From assembly GCA_038496445.1 (NCBI GenBank), contig JALMLS010000065.1, positions 62,001-126,000 of the forward strand: DNA of 64,000 nucleotides, written 5' to 3'. Both the position numbers and the translations under genes were made by a program. The notes beneath the pieces were generated by a model that saw only the letters and a list, made by a program, of their open reading frames with translations, did no database searches and was not told the DNA's origin. Each line of letters starts with the position of its first letter. Positions within the stretch are counted from its first letter, which is position 1. This document shows, in pieces, positions 10,693 to 23,541 of this stretch. Origin of the DNA: Trichosphaerium sp. ATCC 40318. Its lineage: Eukaryota > Discosea > Flabellinia > Trichosidae.

Positions 10693-13600
10693 TTAGTCTT
10701 TGTTTCGTCTGTTGGCAAATACATTACCAGACTTGAGCATATTAAATAGTTCGTCCGTCACAGCACCCTAGCAAACAACGTGAGAAACTTTTTTTTTTCT
10801 GAAAAAAGCGTAAAAAAACAATGCCGAAGTACTTACTTGCGCGTCATTCTTAGGACCACCTCCAAACATGCCTCTGCCACCTTTCTTAGGTGCGGCACCA
10901 GTTCGTGGTGTCTAAAGGAAGAATTTAATACAGAGTTTTAATGCCATATTCAGAGAACTTGTATACACGAAATTCGTTTAAATTATTGTGCAGCGTACCT
11001 TAGCCCTGCCAGCACGTTTTTTATCCTTAGCTGCCTTAGCAGCTGCTTGTGCGATCATTTTTATTGCTTTAGCAATCTCATCAACCTTTAAAAACGCATC
11101 AGAAGGTTGTAAAAAAAGGAAGAAAGTACAAGACAAAAAAACGTACCAAAAACACGAAATGTTTGAAAAATTCGTCAGGTGTGGCTGAGATTGGATTCTC
11201 ACCCCAAGACTTTGCAAGTGCTTGAAATTCTTCTTTACCCTTAGCAAGGTCCTCATTCATCTTATCCAAGTCACTTTTGGCTTTAGTACTGAACTCGTAC
11301 ATATATTAAGGCAAATAAACAACAACGAACATCGAACAGTCAAAAAAAGTGGGAAAAAAAAAAGCGCAAAAAGGATATTTGTAATCGTTCATGGAACTTA
11401 TCGTCATCGTCCAAAGGTTGAAGTTTTTCTGCTGTTCCAACTTGCTTGTATCCTCCTGTGAGTGTACCAAGATCACTGCTTAACTGAGAAGAGCTAACAC
11501 GTGCACCCTCAGCAATACTACCGAGTTCTTGACCGAGCAAGAGTAGTTCAGGCTTATCACGTTGGAAAGTTTCAACCATAAAACGCAACAGTGTCTTGGT
11601 GTTATCAGCGGTTTTTGTATCACAAAGCTTTTTGAGGGCATTGAGTTTGAAACCCCAAGCAGCACCACGAGATGTACCCGCGTTCAAAAAGTTACCAAGA
11701 TGGAGAATAATCTAGATAAGAAACTTAGCATAAAATAATAACAAAAAAAACCAAAGAAGAAAGTCATCAAAAAATTAGCCACAACTTTGTACTTACTTCA
11801 ATAATTTTCTTCAACTTCTGACTCTCTTTAATTTCTTGTGTGGAGACAGTCATGGCTTCAATTTCTGGTTTGATTTCGCATTTTTTGCTCTATGAGATGA
11901 GTAAGAAACACAAATACCCAAAGAAGATACTTCAATTATTTCCAAAAAAAAAATTAAAGTAACACGTGACGTACGTCAAACTCAACCATGTACTTGAACA
12001 CTTTAATACGAAGTGCAAGACCCTTAATCTTACCAAATTCATAAACAAATTGTTCTGCTGTAGGCAACGCAGAAAAATCACCACCGCCGTCCATGTAATC
12101 ATTTACAGCAGAAATCTAAACGGAAAAAATGAGTTTCTAATCCAAAAAAAACACAACTTACATCTTCAGCGCTTGGAGTGTAATTGGCCCATAAAGGTAC
12201 TTGATCTTTTCCAACAGTATCAATATCTAATGTTGCTAACGCACGGCAGACCTTTTCATGAGGAACGCCATTATAACGAAGTTTGAGGAACATAGCTAAA
12301 AAAAAATAAACAATTAGTTCCTTGTTCATTTATCAACAAACAAACGTACACAAACTCTGACTTAGTTTTGGATCAACAAGAGATATAATTTGCTTTTTAG
12401 GCTTGGCATCACCGCCTGCTTTCGGTTTTGGAGCAGTTTTAGCTGCAAACGCTTCTGTAATCTCCTCAAACTTGAACTCAAAGTCTTTCAACTCCAAACC
12501 AAAATCCTCAAAAATTGTGCCTAAAAAAGAAATCAATACATAAAACTGTTATTCGAGATAACGTACCTTTGATTTTCAAAGCATTCATCTTACTCCAATT
12601 AAAGTTCTTAACCTTCTTTGATGGTTTAATAACCTTTCTTTGTGGTGCAGCAACACGTGGAGCAAAACCTGGAGCAGGTGGAGCTCCTGGAATACCTGGT
12701 GGAGGTGGAGGTCCTGGAGGTCCGCCCATACCTGGTGGAGGCGGTGGAGGTGGTGGTCCTCCTGCCATACCTGGTGGAGGTGGCGGAGGTGGTGGTCCTC
12801 CCATGTCCATACCTGGTGGCGGTGGTGGAGGTGGTGGTCCTCCTCCTACTTCCATGCCTGGTGGAGGCGGTGGAGGTGGTGGTCCTCCTGTAACTTCCAT
12901 ACCAGGTGGAGGCGGTGGTCCACCTGTAACTTCAAGCCCTGAGCCTCCAGCCTTCAATTTCTCGTTTTCTTCTTTCAAATTTTTCAGTTCGCTCTTCAAT
13001 TTTTGAATCTCAGTATTTTGGCTGCTAATTCTTGTAGCTTGATTTGAAATTTTAGTGGTTTGAGTCTTAATTTTAGCAGATTGCTTCTTGATCTCAGAAT
13101 CCTTGGTTTCAATCTCAGCTGTGTACTTTTTAATAACAGCAGGATCAGGCGCTAACAGTAATGTTAGCTATATTGACAATAATCGCTAAAACAAGTTTAA
13201 CCACATACCAGTTCCTTCCGCTTCAGCAGGCGGTGGTGGCGGATCATCATCACCTTCAGGAGGTGGTGGAGGCTCATCATCTCTACCTGTAGGTGGACCT
13301 GGTGGACCAGGTTCAACTTCATCTCCAGGAGGCGGTGGAGGGTCATCGTCACCTTCAGGAGGTGGAGGAGGAGAGTCATCGTCATCAGTTTTAGGCTTTC
13401 TTGGTGTTAAGTTCTCTCTAGCTTTCTCAACTTCCTAATAGCACGTTAAAACAGAAAAAGACCACTACTCTGATCATTGATCCATTGACATACTGTTAAT
13501 TTCTCTTGAAGCTGTTTAACTTCCTCTGCATGTAAATCAGCTAATTTCTCCTTCTCTGTAGCCAAATCATCGTGCTTCTCTTTCATAGCAGCCAAGTCAT

Positions 13601-16071
13601 CCTCAAGCTGTTTCATAGCTGCAACAAAAGGCGTAGCATTTCCTTTTCTTGTATCTTTCTGTGCATCTGCGAGTTCTTCTTTTAATTTCTCCAACTCTTC
13701 TAATTTTTCTCTCATCTCGATATCTTGAGTTTTAATCTGTTTTTCAAGACCTTCAAGCTTCTCTACAGTCAAAGCAATCTCTTGCTTTAGTGGTAATGTA
13801 TCATTAACCTCTGAAAAAGGAGTAAGAATAGTGAAAAGCGAACAAGAGATAAAGTACCAGCTTCAATAGCATGAAGGAAAGCTTCAATATCTATACTTGC
13901 TTGTCCTTCATTTAGTTTGGCTTGGAAAGCTACTTGACGAAGTATGCGATCAGCTAGCACCCAACGCGATGTTCTACAAAGTAATAAATAATCAACGTCA
14001 AAAAGTAGGAAAAAAAACAAACAACGAAGTAAAAGTACCCTTTGGATTCACCAATGCGTATAGCAATAAGATTACGCATAATATTATGAAAGTAGTCGTT
14101 TACACCATGATCTTTTGTGACAATCTTTAAGTGATCGAAAACATGATCAATATCGCTATAACAGTGAAGGGGAACAATAAATCACTAGATGACTTGACTT
14201 CAAGAAGAAAAGAAATTTTTCGAAAAAGGATACTCAAGTCTGACTTCATCAGGAACATGCTCATAACGTTTATCTAATTGCTTAGAATCTTCTTCTTCCT
14301 CTTCTTCATAAATCTTTACTTGAAGATCAAGATCTTCAGATTCTTCAATAGGTACAGCTCGTAGACGCTAAAAGGAATTGTTAAATACCAATCACATAAC
14401 AAGTAATAAAAAATCTTACGTCTAGAGCAGATTTGAAGTCAAGTGCGTATAACTCCTTGCGCATAGATAAGCGCACATCCATATCTTCTGGCTTATTCAC
14501 AATAGCATTGAATAAAGTCATCAAGGATACCTTAGAAAGCAATTAGAAACAAGACTCACTCTAATATTTAAAAACAAACAAATCTACAAAAAAAACGTAA
14601 ACGGGTACTACGTACTTGCATATCTACTTTCTCTGTAGTAGACAATAGCTTAACCAATGTTTGGAATCTAGCTTTTTCAGCTTTTCTTTCTTGAAAAAAG
14701 TTTATGGCCTCCATAATGGATTTATGACCACCAGGCATATGACAAACGACAGTCAATAATTTCAAAGCAAGTAAACGAGCGCTACTACGCAAATCTTCAT
14801 CGACTGATAAAAGTATAAGCTTCATTACTTTTGGCGTCTCCATAGCCATAAGCAAACCATCCTATAGTGCAATGTTAAAACAACAGTACTAGAACAAAGC
14901 ACAAATCTACAATACCTTGTTGTTCATAATTTTGTCGAAGCATTTTAATACTGAATGCTGGAGTTTCTGGAACTCAGATTTTTTACCCTTTTCGTGTTTC
15001 CTACGCGCCGATAAGAAAAAAAATAAAAACTAATAATATTATTGTCTACGTACTCTTTAGCTGTTTGGGATTCTCCTAATAAATCTGCTAATACACCGAT
15101 ACCACCTATACTCGTTATTAGACCAATCTACAAATTCTATGAAGCAAACGTTCACCAAAAAAAAAAGATAAAACAAATTGCGCAGTTTACCTTTTTTGTG
15201 GAACGTCTTTACCCAGGATATATTAGACGTCTTTAGAATAAATTCTAAGCGTTGTAGACTATCTAATTTCAACCCAGAACTTTTTAACTCAGAAACCCAG
15301 TATTCAGGTTTCTGGTCTACCTTATCGCTCTTTGTCATTTTTTTAACGAGTGCTTGGTTTGATTGGATCATAGCCCATTTTTTTGTAGCAGGTAGTTTTT
15401 GCATCACTTCATTATCAGCCATACCTAAACCAGCCTACAAAGCAAATAAAATAAGCAAACAGAAGTTTAAAGTGCGTTGGCGTTATTAAAAAAGTTTGTT
15501 CTTCTTGTGAACTGTAACGTTTGCGTCATGTTTCAGTTCACTTCATAATAAAATGCAGATAGCTATTATAACGATAATGACTATACAAGGTTGCTCACAA
15601 ACGCATCAACGATAAAAAAAAACCAAAAAAAGCCTAATAAAGATCTAAACGCGCTCATAACGAGGAAAAAGAGCAATTGAAAGCGTAATTAAAAGTGAAG
15701 AATTCAGAAGAGAAAACTACCACTAAACGTACCAAAACTTGGTTGTACATCTCATTAAGTTCGTCCTCTGGTGGCATTGGCGCATCTTCTTGCTCTCCAG
15801 ATACTGAGTTAGAGCTCTTTGCTGTATTTTTCCTCGCCGACTTCCTTGGTATTGGTGGTTGCTTCTTCTCTACCAGACAATTAATAAAAGCTCGTGTCAA
15901 AGTGTAAAACGAGAAAAGATTGAGCGTTTTGTTTGAAAGTGTGCCAATGTTTTTTAAACTCTCTGCGCCATGTGTTTTACTACGCGAAGAGCGAACAGAC
16001 TGCTTTTTTGAAGTTTGTTGGTGTTGTTCTTCAGCTTCACCGCCCTTTTTATTGAATATTTTACCCCACAT
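10693..16071 (-). CDS. Diaphanous-related-type formin (GBD/FH3-FH1-FH2)
   Basis: A large multi-exon gene for an actin nucleator and elongator. Order: a basic N-terminus (MWGKIFNKKGG); a GBD/FH3-type armadillo region (ATKKWAMIQSNQALVKKM, then DSLQRLEFIL); coiled coils at about 13450-13770; an FH1 proline tract at about 12650-12960 with several PPPPPPP runs for profilin-actin; then FH2. FH2 hallmarks are NFNWSKMNALKIKGT near its start and GNFLNAGTSRGAAWGFKL in the knob. The tail ends in FANRRNKD, a possible autoregulatory DAD. Rho-type GTPases usually relieve autoinhibition in this class. An upstream in-frame stretch (SPLYRVTQR) reaches a splice acceptor near 16102, so the true N-terminus may lie in the C2 gene just upstream. 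Confidence 0.9.
12650..12960 (-). repeat. FH1 polyproline-coding repeat
   Basis: This GGTGG-rich tract on the plus strand encodes five or so blocks of PPPPPPPGM(E/D) on the minus strand. It is low-complexity coding sequence inside the formin, and explains several long but spurious glycine- or tryptophan-rich ORFs on the plus strand. Confidence 0.9.
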
Positions 16072-16160
16072 GCGTTGGGTAACTCGATATAGGGGGCTTC
16101 GCTAAAAGGGAGTGCTTTGACTTTATTTGTCAATTATTGAAAAATAAAAACGTGTTGTTT

Positions 16161-16701
16161 TTACGATAGTGCTACGTGACGTCAACGTGTGAACGTACTC
16201 TTTCCAAAGTCGATAGCAGTTAGCGATAACTTTACTTCGGCATTTCCACATTTAATAGTTACTGTTTTCGCAACACCTTTAGGTAAATCTGCTAAATTCG
16301 CGCCGTATCGGCCGCTAGAATGCTCTTTTTCGCGTTTCTTTTTTATAAGTATCACTACACAAGATCAGTTGTTGCAGAACAAAGTGGAGCATAGGACGTT
16401 ATGTACACTACGAAAGGTCGTAGTTTTGTACGCAAATAACGCGAGGATAGTTAAATTAAAGACGTACCGCAAGTTAAAGGTGATGATGCATCTACACCAG
16501 TAAACATGAGGTCTTGTGACCATGAAGGAGAACCGGATTTTGTGGTTGTAGGAGCGGTTTTCATTTGCTTGCCTCCCACGCTTATCGCCGCAACATAGCC
16601 TTTGCCTATTTGTATTTGTTAGCTTTTGTAACGCGTATAGCTGCTAGTGTACCATCAGGTAAACCTGAAGCTGAGACCACTTGAACTTTGAGTTGCACCA
16701 T
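16161..16701 (-). CDS. C2-domain protein, possibly the N-terminus of the formin
   Basis: The start at 16701 gives MVQLKVQVVSASGLPDG, a typical first C2 strand. An intron follows from the GTACAC donor near 16655 to an acceptor before GKGYVAAISVGGKQMK. The next segment reads SGSPSWSQDLMF, the conserved middle of a C2 fold. After another intron the last strands appear (TVTIKCGNAEVKLSLTAIDFG). C2 domains bind phospholipids, often with calcium; few aspartates are visible, so calcium binding is doubtful. The stop used here requires a very short last intron. An alternative acceptor near 16102 would run into formin sequence one nucleotide out of phase. Confidence 0.6.
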
Positions 16702-17015
16702 TGTGGTTTCAGTGGTGCAACTTTTGTGCTTGCAGTCGTAAAAATAGGTAAGTAAGGCGGTTCAAATTAGGTCAAAACAAGTTCTCTATGACACAAGTGA
16801 CTGTCGGAAATACAACCCTATTGAGACTGGACTATAGCCTAAGCGTTGATTGTAAAAGCTGTTTTTTTTACTTTCGTTTTATTCGTGTTGTGAATATTAC
16901 TCTGTAGAATGACGTCAAAGTACCTTTGATAGGTATCAAAATGCTAAACGATCGCGTTTTTGCTCAGTCAGTCAACGTAAAACAATATCTTTTTTAGTTT
17001 CGCTACCCAAGACTC

Positions 17016-18597
17016 ATGGGGTTTCTCATCCAAGTATCGCTCGAAAGGGGCGGCGAAAGGAGCAAAAAGCTGCACTCTATTGCCAATAAGGTTCTACGCG
17101 GTCTAGAGAAGAATGCCGCTATTAAATCGCTTACTGTTGTACGCACGGATAATTCCTACATGATACAGTTCCGTATATCGGACACAGCTCTCCGTATGAT
17201 TATGGGTGTTTTGAAAGAGCTAAAAGTCGGCGCTGACTATGGTATTATCAATGTCATACCTCTCACCATGACGAAACCGCACTTGGACGAGCCATATGAA
17301 AGCAGAGTTTCGGTAATATCATTAATCTCCGTGTAACGCAGCTTACTCACGCCTTAGGGTTCATCAATACCTTTTGAAATCATTTACGAACAAGTTTGGT
17401 CTAACGCTACAGTCAGTTATGATTACATAGCTTTCTTGGTTGTAGGCGCTCTATTAGCTGGTGTAGGCCTTGTACGCATTTTAGATATCTGAGCAAAAGG
17501 CGGGTGAAGCATTTATTTATTTTTATCTCTTTAGGTTTCGGATAACGCCGTTATTGTCGTAGCTTCTATGCTCGTTTCTCCCTTGATGGGTCCTATTCTT
17601 GCCTTTACATTTGGTACTATTTTCAGTGATTGGAGACTAGTAAGAGCAAGCGTAATCGCCGAGTTGACTGGTTTCCTTGGTACGGAGAGGGTTTTTAGCG
17701 GTTTTTTTTTTTTGTAAATTCTGATTTCTTATTTCTGCTAGTTGTCTTTATCGTTGGTTGTATACTGGGCGTATGCTTTGCGCCCTTCGCCGATCAGCTG
17801 CATCTCCCAACAACTCAAATGAGTGACAGGTAATCTTACAAATGACTATTAATTTTTCGGGTCTCTGAAATTTATGGACGTTTTTGACTTACTTGCGTTA
17901 AGGGGAACGCCTATCGCTATTCTATATGGTGTATTAATTGCTATACCTTCTGGTGTAGGTGTAGCTTTATCTGTGACTGCTCAGAATACGGCCTCTCTAG
18001 TAGGCAAGTTGGTTTTTTTTTGATTTCAGAATTCTTCTCTTTCATGTTTGATTTCTCTCTTATGAACTTAGGTGTCGCTATTTCTGCTGCTTTGCTTCCT
18101 CCAGTTGTCAATACTGGTATTAACTTCTCTCTTGCTCTTATTGGACCAACTCTCGTTGGATTGAACGCAAATTTCCATTGGCAAATCATGGGTTACTCTG
18201 CTCTCTTGTTTTTCATCAATATTGTTTTGATTTGGTATGTTTTTTTTCCCTCTTGTTGTTTTTTAACAATTTTAGGCTCGCTGGTCTTGCTAGTTTCAAG
18301 GTTAAGCAGATAGCACCTGTAGAGAAACAAGATCAATTTTGGCGTGATCTTCCTACCTTGCTTAAGGTCAATAAGGGTGGTATTAATTCTATTAATCATC
18401 CTGAGGTCAAGTACGTAGAAAAGATGAAAAAATTATTTTTTCCCTTAAGACTGTTTTCACGATTCTTGTTCTTGTTCTTATGTTTTTGTGTTAGCACTGA
18501 TTATGGTGATTTGGCTCTAGCCAATCTTACAAACAATGATGAAAGCGTTTTTGTGAGAGGAACTGCCGAGGATATTAATGACCGTACTATCATGTGA
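17016..18597 (+). CDS. DUF389 family hydrophobic membrane protein
   Basis: Residues 1-95 form a soluble ACT-like region. They are followed by multiple membrane helices carrying the DUF389 signature: DNAVIVVASMLVSPLMGPI, then VRASVIAELTG, then GVAISAALLPPVVN. Function is not established for the family, which is common in bacteria and archaea and patchy in eukaryotes; a transport role is only a guess. At least seven exons join in frame. One intron begins with GC instead of GT (about 18004, donor GGCAAGT); using it restores the conserved SLVGVAISAALLPP reading. The C-terminus after the last helix is short and polar, ending at 18597. Confidence 0.8.
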
Positions 18598-19222
18598 GCT
18601 AGTTTAAACAATGAAATTACAATTAGACAGTTGGTTTTTTTTTCCCCATCTTTGCTTTTTTCGCAAAATCGTCTCTTTGTGGTTATGAGTTAATTTTTAC
18701 ACTTGAATGTTTGTATGAGATTAGTTATTTTATATGGCTTCTTCTTGAATGAAAGAACACTGCTTAAGGGGATTTTTTTTAGTGTCAAGGTTTATGTTAT
18801 TTATTTTTGCTACTCGTTGATTTTTGGTCAAACAAACTTAACCTGATCAACAGTTTCTAATCATTCCTATGAATGTTCAAAGGTTGTTATGTGGTGGCAC
18901 TTAGACTCTTGATTGTAGTATTCGTAATATCGGGTTACGCTAACTCTCGTAGAAACAGCATTAATTAATGTTATGCGTTACAATTTTCACTTCCTGGTCG
19001 CAATCTTGTTTAAGTGCCCTTAAGCGTATACTGTCCTGTAGTCTTATGTTGATTGGCACTTAGTTCTATGAGCCAATGAGGCTACTACGATGACCATAGA
19101 CCACTTGTTAAAGCATTGATTATATGTTTAGGTGAACATTTGGACTTTATTCTTTGAGAATAAAATATCACGTGAATGTTCACTTAAACGTACCATATTA
19201 ATTAGTACTAGTTGTGTCGTAG
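18598..19222. other. Intergenic, no gene seen
   Basis: AT-rich spacer between two plus-strand genes. It holds T-runs near 18632 and 18773, a likely 3' region, and a CACGTG near 19171 upstream of the next start. No coding exon is supported. Confidence 0.45.
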
Positions 19223-21454
19223 ATGCCCCTGCTTATCTTTTGCTACTTTTTGTTCTTTCCGTCACTTATAATAAGCCAAGGGGTGCCTGTGGGCCCAATT
19301 TCGCCACCGTCAACTTTAACACCAACCCTACCAACACAAGTACCTATACCACCAACTAACCTCCGTACGTATCATTTTATCGTGTTATGAGAGTAAAACC
19401 AAGTACAAGTCTTTTTTTCTTTTTCGTTTTTTTTTTCATTCGAGTTTAAATAAACTTCTGTAGAAAAGCTGGCTGGATACAATGAAACAGGTTGAGCGCT
19501 TGAAAGCGATAGATGGTTGTGTATTTTTTTTTAATCATGTGATATTTAGGTATGGCCTCTACAAGAGATATAGCTTTCTCAAAACCAGACGGGAAGTATC
19601 TGATTGTGACTGATTACATTGGAATGGTAGTTCATTATTTTCATTCGTCAAATTGTAAGGGTGGGTCAAACAGCTTAACAATCTAAATATGGGGATAGAT
19701 TCAACGGCTTTCATCATCCGGTCTTGGACAGATATTAGCACAAATAACATCACACATTTCGAAAGCGGACAGAATGTAGGCAACAGAGAGCTGTTTTTTA
19801 CACAGTCACCAAATGGTCGCCTTTATGTTGGCTACTATAATGGATCAACTACAAATATTGTCGCTTTTGACGAAGGACAATTTGAAATAGGGGATCAGAT
19901 AGGTAAGTAAAATTAATAAGTTTCATCTCCACCTTGTTGTTTTTTTTACTTGGCTCTAGTGAGCTCTATCTTCCCCTTTCGAGGCATGGTTATATCTCAG
20001 TACAGCAACATCATTATAGTAATTCACGACAATGGTTTCGCTTCGTTTGATAGTGGCACAGGTAGGTGGTATTACTTTTTTTCCCGTATTCTTAAGTTCT
20101 GATTTGTTTTCAAGGGATACAGTTAGATACATTGCAAACAATGTTTCTACCTTTCTACTGTGTACGTAACTTGTTATTCTATTTCTTGCTATTGACTTAC
20201 AATAGAACATTTTGGTTATATCTGAGAACAGTACCAACTTGAGTTTTATACACATTCGGAGTAGGACCATGCATAAGTATAAGTACAATGTTGATCTCTT
20301 GACTGGTGAGTTTTTGCGCCATTCTATTTTCTTGAAATGCTGACTTTTAGTACAGGACTCATGGAACAAGTGGGCAACCATAGTATGCATAACGTCTTTG
20401 ATAGTTCTACAGTAGCATCTTCTATGTTCTTATCCAATATTGGAAGTTCAGAGCAGCTATTTATGGCTTTAATCGAAGACGTAAGGATTGTACTTGTAAA
20501 TATTTCTAGCTCAAGTAAGTACTTCCACTGCATTGCTTCTTTTTAATACTTTCTGAAGATGTGTATAAGGCCGCAGAATCTAGAATTGATAGGATAGCTG
20601 TAGGAGCAGTACAGCAGCCACTAAACGGAGAAATTGTGCTATGCCATAGTACTGTATCACGTGAGAGACTTACCGTTTATTCACCTTGGCCTCAACTTCA
20701 AATGACTACAGTGCCACCAACAACTCTAACGCCAATGGTACAGATTTCTCCAACGCTTCATGAAATGCCAACAAGCGAACCAACATCTCCAATGCTTACT
20801 CCTTTGTTGGTGTCTTGTACCTCGATGGACGAAACCGATGATCCGTGTGAAGGCACATGGATCATTGCGCCTAACACAACAATCAATACAAATGTGTTAC
20901 TACTGGGACAAGATATTCTGTTTCAAGGTGATGCTGTTGTTACTAAGGATGGATCTATAACAATAGAAACAGGAACAAATATAACAGTCAACGGTTGTTT
21001 GAACATAACAGGTAAAGAGTAAACACTTCTGTGTTGTTAACTTTTTTTCTCAAGGAGATATTATCATTCAACAGAGTGACAAACACAGTTCTGCTCCTAT
21101 TGACATTAGAGTACAAGAATCTTGTGAAGATACTACAGATACCATAACACCACGTGTTAGCGCAGGTGGACTTTGTACAAGTGTAAACAAGCAAGATGAA
21201 CCTGGTAAGATCACTATGCTTATTACAACTTACTCGTCTGTTCAGGAACTTTCCAGCTCGTTGTTTTCTCATGTAATAGTGATAACACTGCATCTTCAAA
21301 ATCTGTCTTGGTATTGTCTATTGTTATATGTTCTGTATTTTTAGTTGTTGTTGTTATTACAGTTATATCTTTGATTGTAATACAACCCGTATGGTTATTT
21401 CCTCACTCGAAGAAAAATAGAAAAAAAACAAAACAACAAGCAATAAAATTATAG
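19223..21454 (+). CDS. Secreted type I membrane protein, propeller-like with Thr/Pro linker
   Basis: The start at 19223 was chosen because it gives a signal peptide (MPLLIFCYFLFFPSLIISQG) followed by a Pro/Thr-rich stretch. About ten short exons join in frame. They encode beta-strand-rich blades such as FSKPDGKYLIVTDYIGM and SPNGRLYVGYYNGS, suggesting a beta-propeller. A Pro/Thr linker (MTTVPPTTLTPMVQISPTL) follows, then a cysteine-containing beta-rich domain (WIIAPNTTINTNVLLLGQDI). The protein ends with a strong TM helix (IVICSVFLVVVVITVISLIV) and a basic cytoplasmic tail. It is probably a cell-surface protein; ligand unknown. It resembles the genes at 29520, 40993 and 53112 in architecture. 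Confidence 0.7.
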
Positions 21455-21525
21455 TAGAGTGTTTTTAAATTCTTGCTATGTCCTTCTTTTACATTCGAGG
21501 CAATGATGTTGTGTAGCAACAGCCT

Positions 21526-23541
21526 TCAGATTAAAAATATAGGTAAAACATGGTCTTTTGTCATGTTTAGTGTTGCAATACAGCTATCTGTAATTCTTTT
21601 TCCTACACCAACAATTTTAGCACCCATCAGAGCTTCAACACCTTCATCTGTTATGTGATCGCACTGAGAGAGGTTGATGATGTGAACTCCCTTCAGTGCT
21701 TTTATGCCAACATCTGTTACTCTATTACATCCGCTAATATCAATTGAATGAACACCTCTCAATGCTTGAAGACTTTTGTCTGTTATATCTGCACAGTGGG
21801 CAAGGCTTATAGAGTGTACACCTTGCAATTCTTTAATTCCTTCATCTGTAATGCCAGTATATTGAATATTGATAGCGTGAACACCTTTTAGTGCTTTGAT
21901 GCCGTCATCTGTTACTGAAGTACTTGCAAGGCCAATAGTGTGAACCCCTGTTAGTTCTTGTATGCCTTCATCTGTTATAAGATCACAGTAGCTAAGATTG
22001 ATAGAGTGCACACCTTTCAGTGCTTTGACACCTTCATCTGTAACGGCAGTAAATTGAAGGTTGACTGTATGTACACCTTTCAGTGTTCTTAAACATTCAC
22101 CTGTAATACCAGTATAACAAAGATCAATAGCATGAACACCTTTTAATGCTTTGACACCTTCATCTGTTACTAAAGGACTATTTTCAAGGCAAATGGTGTG
22201 AACACCTTTCAATGCTTTGACACCTTCATCTGTTATTAAACTTTTAATCATAGTAATAGTATGAACACCTTTTAATGCCTTGATACCTTCGTCTGTTACT
22301 TGTGTGAAGCTTAGGTCAATAGTATGAACACCTTTCAATGCCTTAATACCTTCATTTGTTACTAAAGTGCTGTTTAGACTAATGGTATGAACACCTTTCA
22401 ATGCCTTGATGCCTTCATCTGTTACTTGTTTACACATATATAAATTAATTGAATGAACTCCTCTTAATGCTTTGATACCTTCGTTTGTAATACTAGCATA
22501 GCCAAGGTTAATATGATGAACACCTTTAAGCTCCTTAAAGCCTTTGTCTGTAATATTTTCACAACCAAAAAGATCTAGTGTACGAACACCTTTGATTGCT
22601 TGTAGATCGCTGTCATTGATCTCACTGTACCCTGCATTAATGGTCTGGCATCCAGCCAAAAAGGAGAATGAGGTATTTTTCATTGCTTTCAATGAAATCA
22701 TGGTGTTGTTCATGATACCTCTGTACTGTCTAATCTTTGGAATGTCAAGAACATTGGATAGATAAACTTGTTTGTATCCAATAACATCATGTATAATATC
22801 AAACATAAGGTGACATGATTGAGCAGTAGAACACCTTTCCTTGTCTTCTAGGTGATTTAAAATATTTGATAAAATTTCTGGCGGGATGAGTGTAATATTT
22901 TGTTCTCTAGTCTCACATCTAGTACAGCAGTATTAGTAAAAAAGAAGTGAAATCACAAAACTAAGGGAGAAGTTCCGAATTTCGTTATCCACGAAATTGT
23001 ACAAGCCACTAAGCAGTTTTGTTGAAGAGGTGCCATTGTCGAAATAGTACTCACAAAAAACAGTAGTAAAACTTGTCTATCTTGGGTTTGCACTACTTTT
23101 CGCGAATTGATTAGAGCCACAATTGACTAAAAAATGTTGTACAAAAAGCCTCCAAAAGAACAGATTTCGAAGAAATACAACATGCCGCCAAATTTCGCGA
23201 AATGTAGTGCAAACCCATGTAGACTCTTTTCAAGCCAAAAAATTCCAAGAAATTTATAATTTGATTTTTCGGACGTGCTTTTGTTTTTGCTTGCGTTTAG
23301 GTATGATATCCTTAGATTGTTCTGAAACGCGTTTATTCTCGTCGTTTGTGATGGTATTTGATCGTTTAGCGAGAAAATAATCGAGTTGTTGTACAAGACT
23401 CGTATTAACTACGTCTAAGATGCTCTCTAGTTGTTTTATAAAGGTTTCGTCTTGTTCGGTTGCAATTTTATTGAAGGCGTCGGCATGGTTCTCGCGATAA
23501 TACGCGAGTGCCTGTTCTACCGAAAATCCTGCGAAGCTCAT
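21526..23541 (-). CDS. F-box-like leucine-rich-repeat protein (paralogue 1)
   Basis: Exon 1 (from 23541) encodes a helical module: MSFAGFSVEQALAYYRENH, then DETFIKQLE, then NTSLVQQLDYFL, and a basic NLS-like end (IPKRKQKQK). After a long intron of roughly 340 nt holding a hairpin element, exon 2 begins with an F-box-like stretch (ITLIPPEILSNILNHLE). About 16 cysteine-type LRRs with consensus TDEGIKALKGVHTIDLS follow, ending at 21526. F-box/LRR proteins usually choose substrates for SCF ubiquitin ligases. The exact intron ends are uncertain. The gene matches 39074-40569 in both exons, so the two are paralogues on opposite strands. Confidence 0.8.
23083..23217. mobile_element. MITE-like hairpin inside an LRR-gene intron
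   Basis: The terminal arms are 24 nt: TGGGTTTGCACTAC with TTTTCGCGAA at 23083-23106, and its reverse complement at 23194-23217 with one mismatch. A second nested inverted pair (ATGTTGTA near 23134 and TACAACAT near 23175) lies inside. The 135-bp unit has no coding capacity. No clear target-site duplication is visible. Size, terminal inverted repeats and intronic position suggest a miniature inverted-repeat element; a structured RNA segment is the alternative. Confidence 0.55.

Noticed and set aside
12640-12942. Long Gly-, Trp- and Val-rich open frames on the plus strand
   Set aside because: They are the complement of the formin FH1 polyproline repeat and show no start, motif or splicing of their own.
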